A DNA stretch of 20,123 bases from Silene noctiflora. Its lineage: Eukaryota > Streptophyta > Magnoliopsida > Caryophyllales > Caryophyllaceae. Shown one piece after another: positions 9,979 through 18,815 of the stretch. The position numbers and the translations under genes were made by a program. The stretch covers positions 27,385 through 47,507 of the forward strand of contig VHZZ01008918.1 in the NCBI GenBank assembly GCA_009801015.1. Direction: 5' to 3'. Position 1 is the stretch's first letter. Each line of letters starts with the position of its first letter. The notes under the pieces are model-generated. The model saw only the letters and a list, made by a program, of their open reading frames with translations, ran no database searches and was not told the origin of the DNA.

Positions 9979-10365
9979 TAGGATGTAAATTATGAAAACT
10001 AAACATAATAACACGGTACTCCGTACTATGACTAGTGTCAACTCCCTTTATTTGTTTTCCTATTTAATCCTCGTTTGCTTTTCAAGGGTTAAAATTATCA
10101 AATTTTGAGGGATTTCGCGGTTTTTATTTTAAATGTTTTTTTTTATTCTAATTTTTTTAATTATGGTATTTATATAATCAAATAAAAACTAAAATTAAGT
10201 ATAAAAATGTCAATGCTTTAGTTACCCTTTAACTATATTGTATTATATAAGTTTAATTATTATTCCATAAATAAAAATGATAGAAATTAATGAATGTACA
10301 AATTGCATGTGGAATAAAATTAATTGGGTTAAGGTAGCCTTTTAATTATAGAAAATGATAAATAC

Positions 10366-10507
10366 TTAGGGCTGTATTTAAGAAGCTAAAAAAGGAAACA
10401 AATTCTTAATAGAAGCATTAATTGCATTGGTGAATGTGTCATTAGGTTCTTAATTCCAAAATTAATACCAAATTTAGAAGGTATTTAATGCTTAGATACA
10501 ACCCTAA
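10366..10507. mobile_element. Small MITE with 17-bp inverted ends
   Basis: TTAGGGCTGTATTTAAG (10366-10382) is matched at 15 of 17 positions by the complement of CTTAGATACAACCCTAA (10491-10507). It is 142 bases and AT-rich, with no coding capacity. I could not find a convincing target duplication, so the superfamily is open (the termini are loosely hAT- or Harbinger-like). Confidence 0.6.
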
Positions 10508-11028
10508 TAACATGTATTTATTATACCCTTTAATTATATAATATAAATGAGCTTTTATTTATTTATTAATTGTCTCTCATTCATTAATGCACCGAGAAAC
10601 GGTTTCTCAAAAGACTTACTAGTATTAGGCGATTTGAATTTGTGTGTCGACATATGTAATAACCTAGTTTCAGAATAGAAAGTCCGTCTGTTCAACACAA
10701 AACTTTTGTTCAAAATTAGTGGAAAAGATTGTCACCATGTCAACATATGGTGACACAGTCTTGCGAAGAACATATACGGCAAATAACTACTTGCGCATAC
10801 ATATTTTCGAGATTATGCCTTCTAAATTTCGAGTTTGTCATTTTTAGATGGCTAATTTAAAACACATGGTTAAAAGGCTTATCAAGTATAATTGGTTACT
10901 CAGTGCATCACAAAACTAGTGGATGCGAATTCACTCGTCATCTAAAAATATTTTTAAGTACTCCGTAGTTTTTATGTAAAAATTGGGTAGATAAGGGCCT
11001 TAAATATGCCTAGATCACTAATTCTCAT
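10508..11028. other. Intergenic, no gene
   Basis: AT-rich. It holds a palindrome GAGAAACGGTTTCTC (10594-10608), an 8-base stem hairpin (GTCACCAT 10731-10738 with ATGGTGAC 10747-10754) and TACTCCGTA at 10959-10967. Nothing coding. Confidence 0.5.
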
Positions 11029-11198
11029 TTAAAACGGCCACTATCCGTCTTAAACTTAAGACGGATAGTGACCTCTCACACAAATGCAAGTGAGAGGCAA
11101 GTGAATGGGAAATGGATATACCAACTTGCCTCCCACTTGCATTTGAATGAGAGGGTCACTATTCGTCTTAAGTTTAAGACAGATAGTGGTCGTTTTAA
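11029..11198. mobile_element. Foldback MITE with nested palindromes, 170 bp
   Basis: Almost the whole element is one inverted repeat: 11029-11105 pairs with 11122-11198 with few mismatches, leaving a loop of about 16 bases. Each arm itself holds a near-perfect palindrome (TCCGTCTTAAACTTAAGACG type, around 11040-11069 and 11157-11186). The unit CACTATCCGTCTTA therefore occurs four times in alternating orientation. No coding capacity. The target duplication is unclear because the ends are themselves TTAAAACG/CGTTTTAA. Confidence 0.8.
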
Positions 11199-11862
11199 GC
11201 AAGACCTTCTGTGCCTAGATAAAGACCAATGATGGATCTAGATAAGGGGTTAGTAGATGCGCTTGGTCCCGTTAGATAAGAAATAAAAGTGACAATTTTT
11301 GGTTAAAAATATTGAGGTTTTTTTTAGAGTTTATCTTATGTAATTATTCGTCCACTCTTGTTAAGAATGTTTTTTGGTTCACCTTATGCTCTACTAATTC
11401 GTCTGTCATAATTAATTCTAAATATATTATTCTTAATTAAAGAATGTCGAACATTATAACAAATCCGGTTAGTATTTCTTAAAACGATAATATCTGTATT
11501 ACAATTAAAACAAGTAACTTTAGGTATCACACATGCATGACACAACGTAGGAGCCGGATGGCCGAAGAGTTTGCTTCCTTTCCTTGGGCAGAAATCGAAC
11601 CTCTGACAAGCCAACCACCACACCGTACCCATTTAATTTATTTATTTATTTATGCTTTGTATTATAATATTGTATTTTTATGCTATGTAATATTATGCCT
11701 TTTTAATAACTCTGCTTTTTGACATGATCTCCACATATTATAGAATTATAGTGTCCATCTTCAAATAAACTAAACTAAGTTAATTTCCAAGAAACATGTT
11801 TCGTTCTATATTTCATCGAAAAGCAAAAGTATGAGAAACACACAATTTTGAGTAGTTTTACA
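11199..11862. other. Intergenic, no gene
   Basis: AT-rich. Short open stretches on both strands around 11384-11722 overlap each other and have no recognisable protein features. A plus-strand segment near 11545-11630 (GAGCCGGATGGCCGAAG and following) has a faint resemblance to tRNA/SINE-type sequence but no clear boxes. Confidence 0.45.
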
Positions 11863-12066
11863 TCGAGACGGTCTCATTTTTTTTGGTATAAACCATCCAG
11901 TTTAATCCGGATTCGAGCCGGGTAGGACCACTAGGGCGGTAAAGCTCTCCCTCATGAGTTTCAACACTGCTGCGTTCCCAGGGCTCGAACACGAGACCTC
12001 TGGTTAAACTAGAACAACCCATTGCCAGTTGATCTAAGTGCTCATGGGTTCGAGACGGTCTCATTT
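11863..12066 (-). mobile_element. tRNA-derived SINE, antisense, with 17-bp target duplication
   Basis: The body is 12049 down to 11880 (170 bases). On the minus strand it has an A box TAGATCAACTGG (12036-12025, 10 of 12 consensus positions), a B box TGTTCGAGCCC (11991-11981, 10 of 11) 33 bases later, and an A-rich 3' end. It is bounded by identical 17-base copies of TCGAGACGGTCTCATTT at 11863-11879 and 12050-12066, a typical SINE/LINE-mediated target duplication. The internal polymerase III boxes and the duplication together make the call strong. The target itself contained a GAGACGGTCTC palindrome. SINE family not determined. Confidence 0.87.
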
Positions 12067-12479
12067 CATAAGATCATTTTTATGGGAGCAAAACATGAGA
12101 CAAACCGCATTAAGTACGTTTGTTATATATCTTGTTTGTTATATTTACTTTTATATTTTTTCAAAACATGCGAGAACATACTTTGAAAAGGAAAATTTTT
12201 AGGACCGTAAGATTTCACAACCATGCTAAATAAAACCGGTCAAACATTTTAAGTTAGGGTGGTTTTGAAGGTGGGTGGTAGACGTATCGGTGATATGGAC
12301 TAGACCCGTGGATATAATGATTGGTAAAAAAGAATATGATAACCACATATGTATTGCTCGATAAAAGAACGATAAAGAAAAACAATAATTTTAGCCATTT
12401 AGGATGTTTAATCAGGTACCCATGGATATAATGATTATTATAAACTATATTTAAAAAAAAATATCGATCTTAAATTTTA
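12067..12479. other. Intergenic, no gene
   Basis: AT-rich noncoding sequence. GGATATAATGATT occurs twice (about 12310 and 12425) in similar context, suggesting a small diverged duplication. No gene or clear element. Confidence 0.4.
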
Positions 12480-12944
12480 ATGAAACTACGGAAAATGCAC
12501 ATGCACGCGGTGCCCTTGAACTTTGAAGTTTTGCCCGAAATATTCAACTTTTTTATTCGAAAAATTTTAAGAGCTCATAACTCGTGTTTACGAGTTCAGA
12601 AACTGATAATTTTTTTTTTCAAATTGATTATCTTTTCGAGAACTACGATTTGAAAAAAATTATCATATTTGAATCTCGTTGCAATTAGTTTTTGTATGTC
12701 AAAGTTTTTTTTGAATTAACAAATTTTGAGTGACCATATCTTTTGGTCACGGATTCCAAACTCGACAATTTCTTTTTTTTTTTAAGTTGTAGTTCTCGGA
12801 AAGATGATTAATGTAAAAAAAATCGTTACTTTCTAAGCTCGTAAACATGAGTTGTGGCCTATTAAAGTGTTTCAGATAAAAAAATTTGGATACGGGCAAA
12901 ACTTCAAAGTTCAAGGGCACCGCGTGCATTTTCCGATGAAACTA
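12480..12944. mobile_element. Mutator-type MITE, 447 bp, with 9-bp target duplication
   Basis: The element is 12489-12935. The ends start CGGAAAATGCAC and end GTGCATTTTCCG, and inverted similarity continues for over 100 bases (GCGGTGCCCTTGAACTTTG and its complement, then CGAGTT and arm-internal blocks), so most of the element folds back. A perfect 9-base direct duplication ATGAAACTA lies outside both ends (12480-12488 and 12936-12944). Long inverted ends plus a 9-base duplication point to Mutator-like elements. The left end carries a 6-base tandem ATGCAC duplication absent from the right end. There is no transposase coding capacity. Confidence 0.9.
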
Positions 12945-13680
12945 TATATTAAGATTTTCTTTTTGTAATAATTTCAAACTACTTTTAACATTTAAATATT
13001 TCAAAATAATTCTTCTCCTTAACAAATGCGGACCAGATTAGGCAAAAAATTGGGCCCAAAGTACGGCCCAAATCCGACCCAAAATTACTTTTCGTTTTTT
13101 AGACCGGCCCATGATTATTTTGGCCCATAGATTATTTCGGACCTGAGTTTGATCCACAATGTGACTTGTCCAATACCAACATGAATCACCCCATATCTAC
13201 GGAGTATATTTTATGTGGTAAAAATAGACCCGATATAACTCATTTCAAACCGACTCTACTCAACCTGAATTTTTGTAAATCTGAAATAACTCTACCTAAC
13301 TAACCTAACCCAAACCCGAACCCAATCCGATTAACACTTTATCAAACCTGGTCCCTAAACAAATGAGATCTGATGTACTTATTATGTACTACATCCGATA
13401 TATCTTCATGTTTTTTCCGATAAACACGGCCTATTAAAAAGGACAAATGTAAACAATCTATCGGAAACAAACAATTAATTTATCGAGTGGAGCATAGAAC
13501 TTGGAAACGGAACAAAGGTCAACCACGAAGTAAGGATCAGATTCAGATACGCACACACTTCTCCAGAAAATATCCTAATCAAGAACTCAATTTCTTTAAA
13601 TACTTATCATCATAATTTATCAGATATTTTTATACTTTTCTTTAATTAATTACTTCAATCAATTAATCAATTTAATCGCC
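12945..13680. other. Upstream region of the FTR catalytic-chain gene
   Basis: No coding sequence. It contains a GGCCCA cluster (listed separately), degenerate AACCCGAACCC words (13280-13330), TACGGAGTA at 13198-13206, and AAAATATCC at 13567-13575, one base off the evening element. The last 60 bases are AT-rich and should hold the leader; no clear TATA box. Confidence 0.45.
13051..13127. promoter_or_regulatory. Cluster of four GGCCCA (site II/UP1-like) motifs
   Basis: TGGGCCCA at 13051-13058 and GGCCCA at 13065, 13106 and 13122 lie within 77 bases, 554-630 bases before the FTR start codon. Such TGGGCC/GGCCCA elements are known TCP-factor sites in promoters of housekeeping and organelle-protein genes. 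The distance is larger than usual, so the regulatory role is inference. Confidence 0.4.
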
Positions 13681-16600
13681 ATGAAAGCTCTTCAAGCTTC
13701 AACAGCTTACAGCTTTCCCATTTCTTCTCCATCTATTCCTCCTTCTCGCCGCACTCCTCCTCAGCTTCGCGTTGTTCGCGCTCAAGGTAACTAATTTATT
13801 TACTGTTTTCTTTTATTTTAGTAATTGTTACTGTATTGATTATTGATTTTGTTTAATTTTTATCTGTTCTATTTGATTCTATACGTTTTTCAGAATTGGT
13901 CGCGTATTTTTAGTGGAAATGGAGGAAATAGTAGCTAATTTTGTCGAAAAGTATAGTTAATTCGCGAGTTTGCGATAATTTTGCCTAATTGTGAGTTTAA
14001 GTTGCTGGTGTTAGATGACAGTCCCGCCGATTCTTAGGAATTGCCCTATTTAATTAAAATAATGCTCACAATGGAATCGGACGGAGTAAATGAGTAGTAG
14101 AATTGTTTGTTAGTGAGGGTTAAGTTGCTGTTGGTAAATGATACTCCCTCCGATTCTTGGGAATTGATCCGTTTAATTTAAATAGTCCTCATGAATCTTG
14201 AGAAGTGGGGTAATTCCGAAGAATTGGAGGGAGGAGAGTTTTAAGAATGAAGAGCGAATTGCGTAGGTTACAGTAACACATATGCCTATTTATATGAATT
14301 ACAAGGAGGGCTATTTAGCTACACAATATGAGCAAGAAGGAAACAAATCATAACTAGTCGATACACAAAAGATTTGCTAACTACGGAGTACAAGATAACA
14401 ATATTATTAGAGTATTCTCAGTATATGCCCCTGCAAGATAAATTGGTTGAAGAGAAATTTTGATCTTGGAGAAGAGAAGCTGAAGATGGGCTGGTGTTTG
14501 ACAGCGATAGGGTTTTGTGACAGTGGTGTTTGGGTTTGAGTGCGGGTGTGGGTGTGAGTGTGGTGTTTTTGGGTTTTTGGTTTTGGCTTGGTTCTGGGGT
14601 GCTATGTGGTATGTGAGAACCATGGTGATCTGGTTATGGATATGGTTAGAAGGGTGAAATTGGCGACAAAGAAGATTCAGAAGTGGTGTTTTGTACAAGA
14701 CAGGATAAATGTAATGTAGAAATAATACTGCGTAGTTGTGTTTGGAAGGTAGGTTGATGGAAAGCAGAGCTGTCTGACGCAAGTATGTGGCCACAGGATT
14801 TTTATAGGAGAGACAAGTCATCGGATGACAACGGTGATGATTTGGGTCGCCAGTGGTTTGATAGCTGCCACGGCGGTGTGGACTGTTGTTTATAGGGTGC
14901 TTTGAATTACAGGTAAAGTGGGTTAAGGAGAGGTGCAAACTGATGGTTGTTTATGGTGGTGATGGTTGAACCACCAGGAGGGTGCGAGGTTCGTCGAGGT
15001 GGATTGAACTCATTGTCGTATGTTGGGTCTCCTGGTGAGAGCTAATCACAGGGGAAGACAGAGGAGCAGGGCGGCCATGAAGCCAATGGTTGATGTTTGG
15101 TGTTAGATATAGGGGTGTTGAAGAGGATGGTGGGTGTTAGATGGTGATTTTTCAATTAAGGAGGGCTTATGGAACCAGAGGGTAACTTAAGGAGGGTTTA
15201 TGCGTGAATGACAAAGAGTAGAGTAGTAGGGGACAGGGGGAAACGGTGGGCAGATTTTTTATTTTTTTATTTTTTTTTAATGTTTTATTAAAGGATAGTC
15301 GCTGAAAGGGTATGCTTATCATTAAATCTAGTTGGTGTCTTAGTTGGCACTAGGCTTTCACTAATCGAATTGTTTGTCTAAGAGGTTTTAGCCTAGTGGT
15401 TAAAATGGAGGTATTGTTGATAATGGGTCCCATTTTCGAATTGCTCCCCCTGTATTGTAGTGACTCTTATCTCATTTGAAAAATAAAATAAAATGCTAAT
15501 AGTGTATTTATTGAAAGCATTTTACGAATGGCGGATTTTGCAGTATGTAAGATTAGTAGTGGAGCGAGGGGCTAGTTTTAACCACTAGACTAAAACCTAT
15601 GGGTCATAACTAGACTAAAACCTATGGGTCATAAACATTTTGAACTGCAATCGATATATGAATTTTTTGAGTTAATTTTTTTGATTTTAACAGATATATG
15701 GATCATAAACAAAGTAACAGACGTAAAGAACCTGATCAATCAGGAAGCTCAGGAGTACAATATAATGTATATGTAATTTGTCTGCCTGAATTAGAAAGTA
15801 TGACAAGTTTGATGACGCAGACGGGAAAATGTTTTCGTAAGATGAGAAGAGTGAATATCTACGAACCAGAGATAGTCATTAAGCGAATAATATATGCCGG
15901 CACTATACTACTATGGTAGTATTGAATCAGTTATTGCATTTTGGACATACATAGTGCTTTGGGTTGGGGTCGATTGTTTTACAGAATTCTTAATAACTAC
16001 ATATATACCTGACCAATTCACATAGATTTGAGGAGGTCTAGATGTCTGCAGGTTTTAGTACTTTTGATGATGCTAGACTTGAAAGAGGCGACATTTAATT
16101 TTTGATAAACAAGCTTCTGCACGCTCTTTAGATAGTGTGTGGGATCTGTATTCATCAAATGCTACAGGTCGCCCTTGTGTTGGGTAAATTTTGATGCCTG
16201 AGCTGTTTGGTGTGATTGATAAAGTTGTTGACTTTGTTATTCAGCGGAACCTTCTGAAAAATCCGTTGAAATTATGAGGAAGTTCTCAGAGCAGTTTGCC
16301 CGCAAGTCAGGAACATACTTTTGTGTTGATAAAAGTGTTACCGCTGTTGTTATCAAGGTACTACTGCTCTCTTAGGTGTTTAATGCTTCATCTTGATGTT
16401 GCATTTCGAATACCTGGTTTGCTGGTCGCTAAGCAAATGAGGTAACCCAGATTTGGATATTCTCCATCCTCCCAACATGTTAGAAGGTGTAACCTTGTGG
16501 TATCTTCCTTTGGATGGAAGGGTTTTACAAACCTTCTGTTGATGATTTCGCTGTTAAAAGCCAAATGATAGAATTACCGTCTTGAGCAGAACTCATTATG

Positions 16601-18163
16601 TTCCCAGCTAATTCTGAAACTATGATATCAGATTAGCTGTCTTAGTTTCATTTTGAATTTTCCCTTTCACGTACAAGGTTCTATGCTGGGAATTTTAAGT
16701 GCAGCAGAGTGACCGTTTTTTTCCTCTCTTTGGATGAACTGCTACAATAATCATTAAATAAAGAAAATGAATTGCTAGACATAGAAATTGGACTGAAGGA
16801 AGTGGAATAGCGGATAACAAAAAATTTATTTACTCCACTTGTGTCGTAAACTCACTGGTCCTGTAAATTATGTAATCTGGCCTAATTGTATGTGACCAGG
16901 GATTAGCTGAACACAAGGACACATTAGGTGCTCCGCTTTGCCCGTGTAGGTGAGCAAATATTTCCTTCTATAAAGGCTATCAGTTACTTGAGATGATTTA
17001 GTTTAGATTTAATGTTGTGATGTTCTTCAGGCATTATGATGATAAACAGGCTGAAGCTGGTCAGGGTTTTTGGAATTGTCCATGCGTGCCAATGAGGGAG
17101 AGGTATGGATTTTCTTTTCCGATCCAAGATTTTGTTGCATCATAAGAAATGTAAAGACTAAAGAGACTCCTGGTCATATTGTCAAGATTGGAAGACCGGG
17201 TTGAGAAAAATGAATAGTGAAACTTTCATAAATCAGCCACCAATATCTGACCTAAGTATAGACTTTGGTTGTCTTGTTTTTTTCGTATGAAAGTAGGCAC
17301 AAGGCAAGTATTAATAAAATGTGGGTGGGGATTTAAGCTCAAACCTATTGTCCACAATCCCTGAGACTCAACCACTAAGCCAAGACCTCGTCAGTATGGA
17401 CAACAGTGTTATGTGGTCTTGTTTGCATCTCTGATTCCTGATTCTTGACTTCTGATAGCATCAATATTTAGTTTTTGCATTTGTGAAACTTGGATATTCT
17501 TGGTATTTTTTTAGTGGTATATATTCTCCAAGCGGTCCTTGCAAGGTTAATACGGCGCTCAAAAAAGTTGTAGTTTAGCTGTTTCTCAGCATGTTGGTAT
17601 TAAGTTGGATTTTAAATTTTAGGCCTTACTTCTGTTATGACCTCACACGGAGTACTAAACAAGCCATAAATGTATTATGCGGGTTTTTCTTTGGTGACAA
17701 ACACTTGTTACATTTGATGCTTATATTTAGTGTACTGAACAAACCGGCATGCCTAATTGTTGCTGCATGCTGCTGAATTTATGGTTGAAGTTTGCTTCAT
17801 ATTTCGCTGTCTTGTAGATATTACATGTACCATTCTTGGATTTTCCGCTCTAAAATAGTTTAACATTGTGTTTACGCGTATTGTATTATCTAGTGGCTGA
17901 CAAATGAATTTTTGGTGTTGCAAAATGTCAGAAAGGAGTGCCACTGCATGCTTTTCCTAACCCCTGACAACGATTTTGCTGGCAAAGAACAGGTGCGTTT
18001 ATCAGAAGTTTTTGCCATATATGCTTAATTATGGTGGTATGATGGAGACAACAATAAATGAAAATCGTGTTTTCTCCCTTCACATAAATACTCACGGTTT
18101 GTGTAAATTTGGTTGCAGACAATCACCTTGGATGAGATTCGGGAAACAACATCAAACATGTGA
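13681..18163 (+). CDS. FTRC: Ferredoxin-thioredoxin reductase catalytic chain, chloroplast
   Basis: Catalytic beta subunit of the chloroplast enzyme that passes electrons from photosystem-I-reduced ferredoxin to thioredoxins, switching light-regulated enzymes. Six exons: 13681-13786, 16245-16357, 16900-16949, 17031-17102, 17932-17992, 18119-18163. All introns are GT-AG and every phase joins cleanly to a 148-aa product, close to the usual length of about 145. Residues 1-35 are Ser/Pro/Arg-rich without acidic residues, a typical transit peptide, with cleavage likely near VRAQA. The signature CPC-X16-CPC-X8-CHC is complete: by homology to the cyanobacterial enzyme, Cys87, 106, 108 and 117 hold the 4Fe-4S cluster and Cys89/Cys119 form the redox disulfide. 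FCVDKSVT and LTPDNDFAGKEQTIT are also family hallmarks. It works as a heterodimer with a variable subunit, not encoded in this window. Intron 1 is 2458 bases and full of transposon pieces. Identification is essentially certain. Confidence 0.97.
13991..14233. repeat. Tandem intron duplication carrying two Stowaway MITEs
   Basis: Inside FTR intron 1, 13991-14070 and 14113-14192 are diverged direct copies that include about 30 bases of ordinary intron (GTGAG..TTAAGTTGCTG) followed by a Stowaway end. MITE A is 14021-14086 (right end GAATCGGACGGAG, then TA). MITE B is 14144-14233 (CTCCCTCCGATTC versus GAATTGGAGGGAG, 12 of 13 paired, preceded by TA). Because flanking intron sequence is shared, the second copy arose by segmental duplication and not by a separate insertion. 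Confidence 0.75.
14234..15300. other. Unidentified GT-rich block in FTR intron 1
   Basis: About 1 kb whose composition (G/T-rich, GTGGTG and GGGTGTG runs) differs from the surrounding AT-rich intron, suggesting an insertion. On the minus strand a good TATA element, CATATAAATAGG, sits at 14302-14291. This could belong to an LTR or a captured promoter, but I find no LTR pair, primer-binding site or transposase. AAGGAGGGCTTATGG/AAGGAGGGTTTATGC repeats at about 15160-15200 and a T-rich tract (15254-15280) mark the right side. A 185-codon minus-strand open stretch (14381-14938) is His/Pro/Thr low-complexity and unconvincing. Confidence 0.4.
15380..15493 (+). mobile_element. SINE-like element in FTR intron 1
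   Basis: A box TAGCCTAGTGGT (15389-15400, 11 of 12 consensus positions) and a weaker B box TTTTCGAATTG (15433-15443) are 32 bases apart, the tRNA spacing. The sequence ends in an A-rich tail (15478-15493). No clear target duplication. The tRNA-like head and tail support a tRNA-derived SINE; it cannot be a functional tRNA because the arms do not fold. Confidence 0.6.
15573..15633 (-). repeat. Inverted SINE head with a 25-bp tandem duplication
   Basis: On the minus strand 15600-15574 reads AGGTTTTAGTCTAGTGGTTAA, nearly the same as the SINE head at 15382-15404 in the opposite orientation. Part of it is duplicated: two perfect 25-base copies of ACTAGACTAAAACC..GGGTCATA lie at 15584-15608 and 15609-15633. 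No body or tail can be followed, so this is a fragment. Confidence 0.65.
15634..16244. other. Rest of FTR intron 1
   Basis: Ordinary AT-rich intron sequence ending in the TTATTCAG acceptor. A 73-codon open stretch (15698-15919) has no recognised features. No element identified. Confidence 0.45.
16358..16899. other. FTR intron 2, nothing recognised
   Basis: A 542-base intron bounded by GTACTA and GACCAG. I see no element, RNA gene or coding sequence in it. Confidence 0.5.
17255..17402 (-). mobile_element. SINE-like element in FTR intron 4, antisense
   Basis: Minus-strand A box TGGCTTAGTGGT (17382-17371, 11 of 12) is followed 25 bases later by a weak B box GGTTTGAGCTT (17345-17335). An A-rich stretch (17283-17277 read on the minus strand) lies near the 3' side. 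AGTATAGAC (17255-17263) and AGTATGGAC (17393-17401) may be a 9-base target duplication with one mismatch. An alternative pair is GTCTTGTTT at 17271 and 17416. Ends are therefore approximate. The rest of intron 4 (to 17931) shows nothing else. Confidence 0.55.
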
Positions 18164-18813
18164 TCTTAGGTTCTAACTATGACGACTCTTTTGCATAGTC
18201 AAAGTAGGCCTGTACATCGATAGTCCACCCCGTGGCTACTATACTATTGTACGTATTGTACTCTATTGTCTTTACCTCTGCCTCGAGCTTTTTCATCTAT
18301 GTACAATTCTATACACTCTTCCGGTATATAGTCTTATTAGCCATTCTTGGAACCGAGAGGCATGTTCTGATATGGCTTGGGGCCTTGTGGGTAACCGGAA
18401 TATGCAGTATTTTGGGTTCCTAATCCCTATCATCAAGCATGCTGGCATTTCAGATTTTGGCTTTTCCGATTTTTGAAGGACAACCAAAACCGTATCCAAC
18501 TTTGGTATAATTTCGACAGCCCCCATTGCTGATAAAATGTAACCTTCTCCCCACGAATTTGCGCGTCACATTCATCAACAGGAATATGCTAGTGCTTTTT
18601 AATTTTTGACGGTTTTTCAGTCAGCTTTCTAGTCTTCCATGCTCGAATTATACCCCTTAACTTTTACGTGTGTTTGGGTCATTGTTGCTACTTCTTCTAC
18701 CTTCTTTCTCATGGATTGCTTCATCTTCCTACTAAACCGACAATTTTCATATTGTTTGTTCATCAAAAGTCCAAAATTTTCAAAATTCCGTTTTANGATA
18801 AATTTATGTAATT
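18164..18813. other. FTR 3' flank and intergenic
   Basis: It should contain the FTR 3' untranslated region. No strong AATAAA is seen. Open stretches on both strands (for example 18232-18423 and 18293-18526) overlap, lack any family features and are rejected as genes. N at 18796. Confidence 0.45.
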
Positions 18814-18815
18814 CT

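Noticed and set aside
12747-12929. 60-codon minus-strand open stretch
   Set aside because: It lies entirely inside the inverted arm of the Mutator MITE and shows no transposase motif.
14381-14938. 185-codon minus-strand open stretch in FTR intron 1
   Set aside because: His/Pro/Thr/Asn low-complexity translation of a GT-rich block. No domain, no supporting splice structure, and it sits inside another gene's intron.
15389-15443. Possible tRNA gene in FTR intron 1
   Set aside because: A and B box-like words are present, but acceptor and anticodon arms do not pair and an A-rich tail follows; a SINE explains it better.
15698-15919. 73-codon plus-strand open stretch in FTR intron 1, preceded by an acceptor-like TTTTAACAG
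   Set aside because: Using it as an exon would break the FTR protein, which joins perfectly from exon 1 to 16245. No recognisable similarity.
18232-18526. Overlapping open stretches on both strands after the FTR gene
   Set aside because: They contradict each other, are under 80 codons, carry no motifs and fall in the expected 3' flank.
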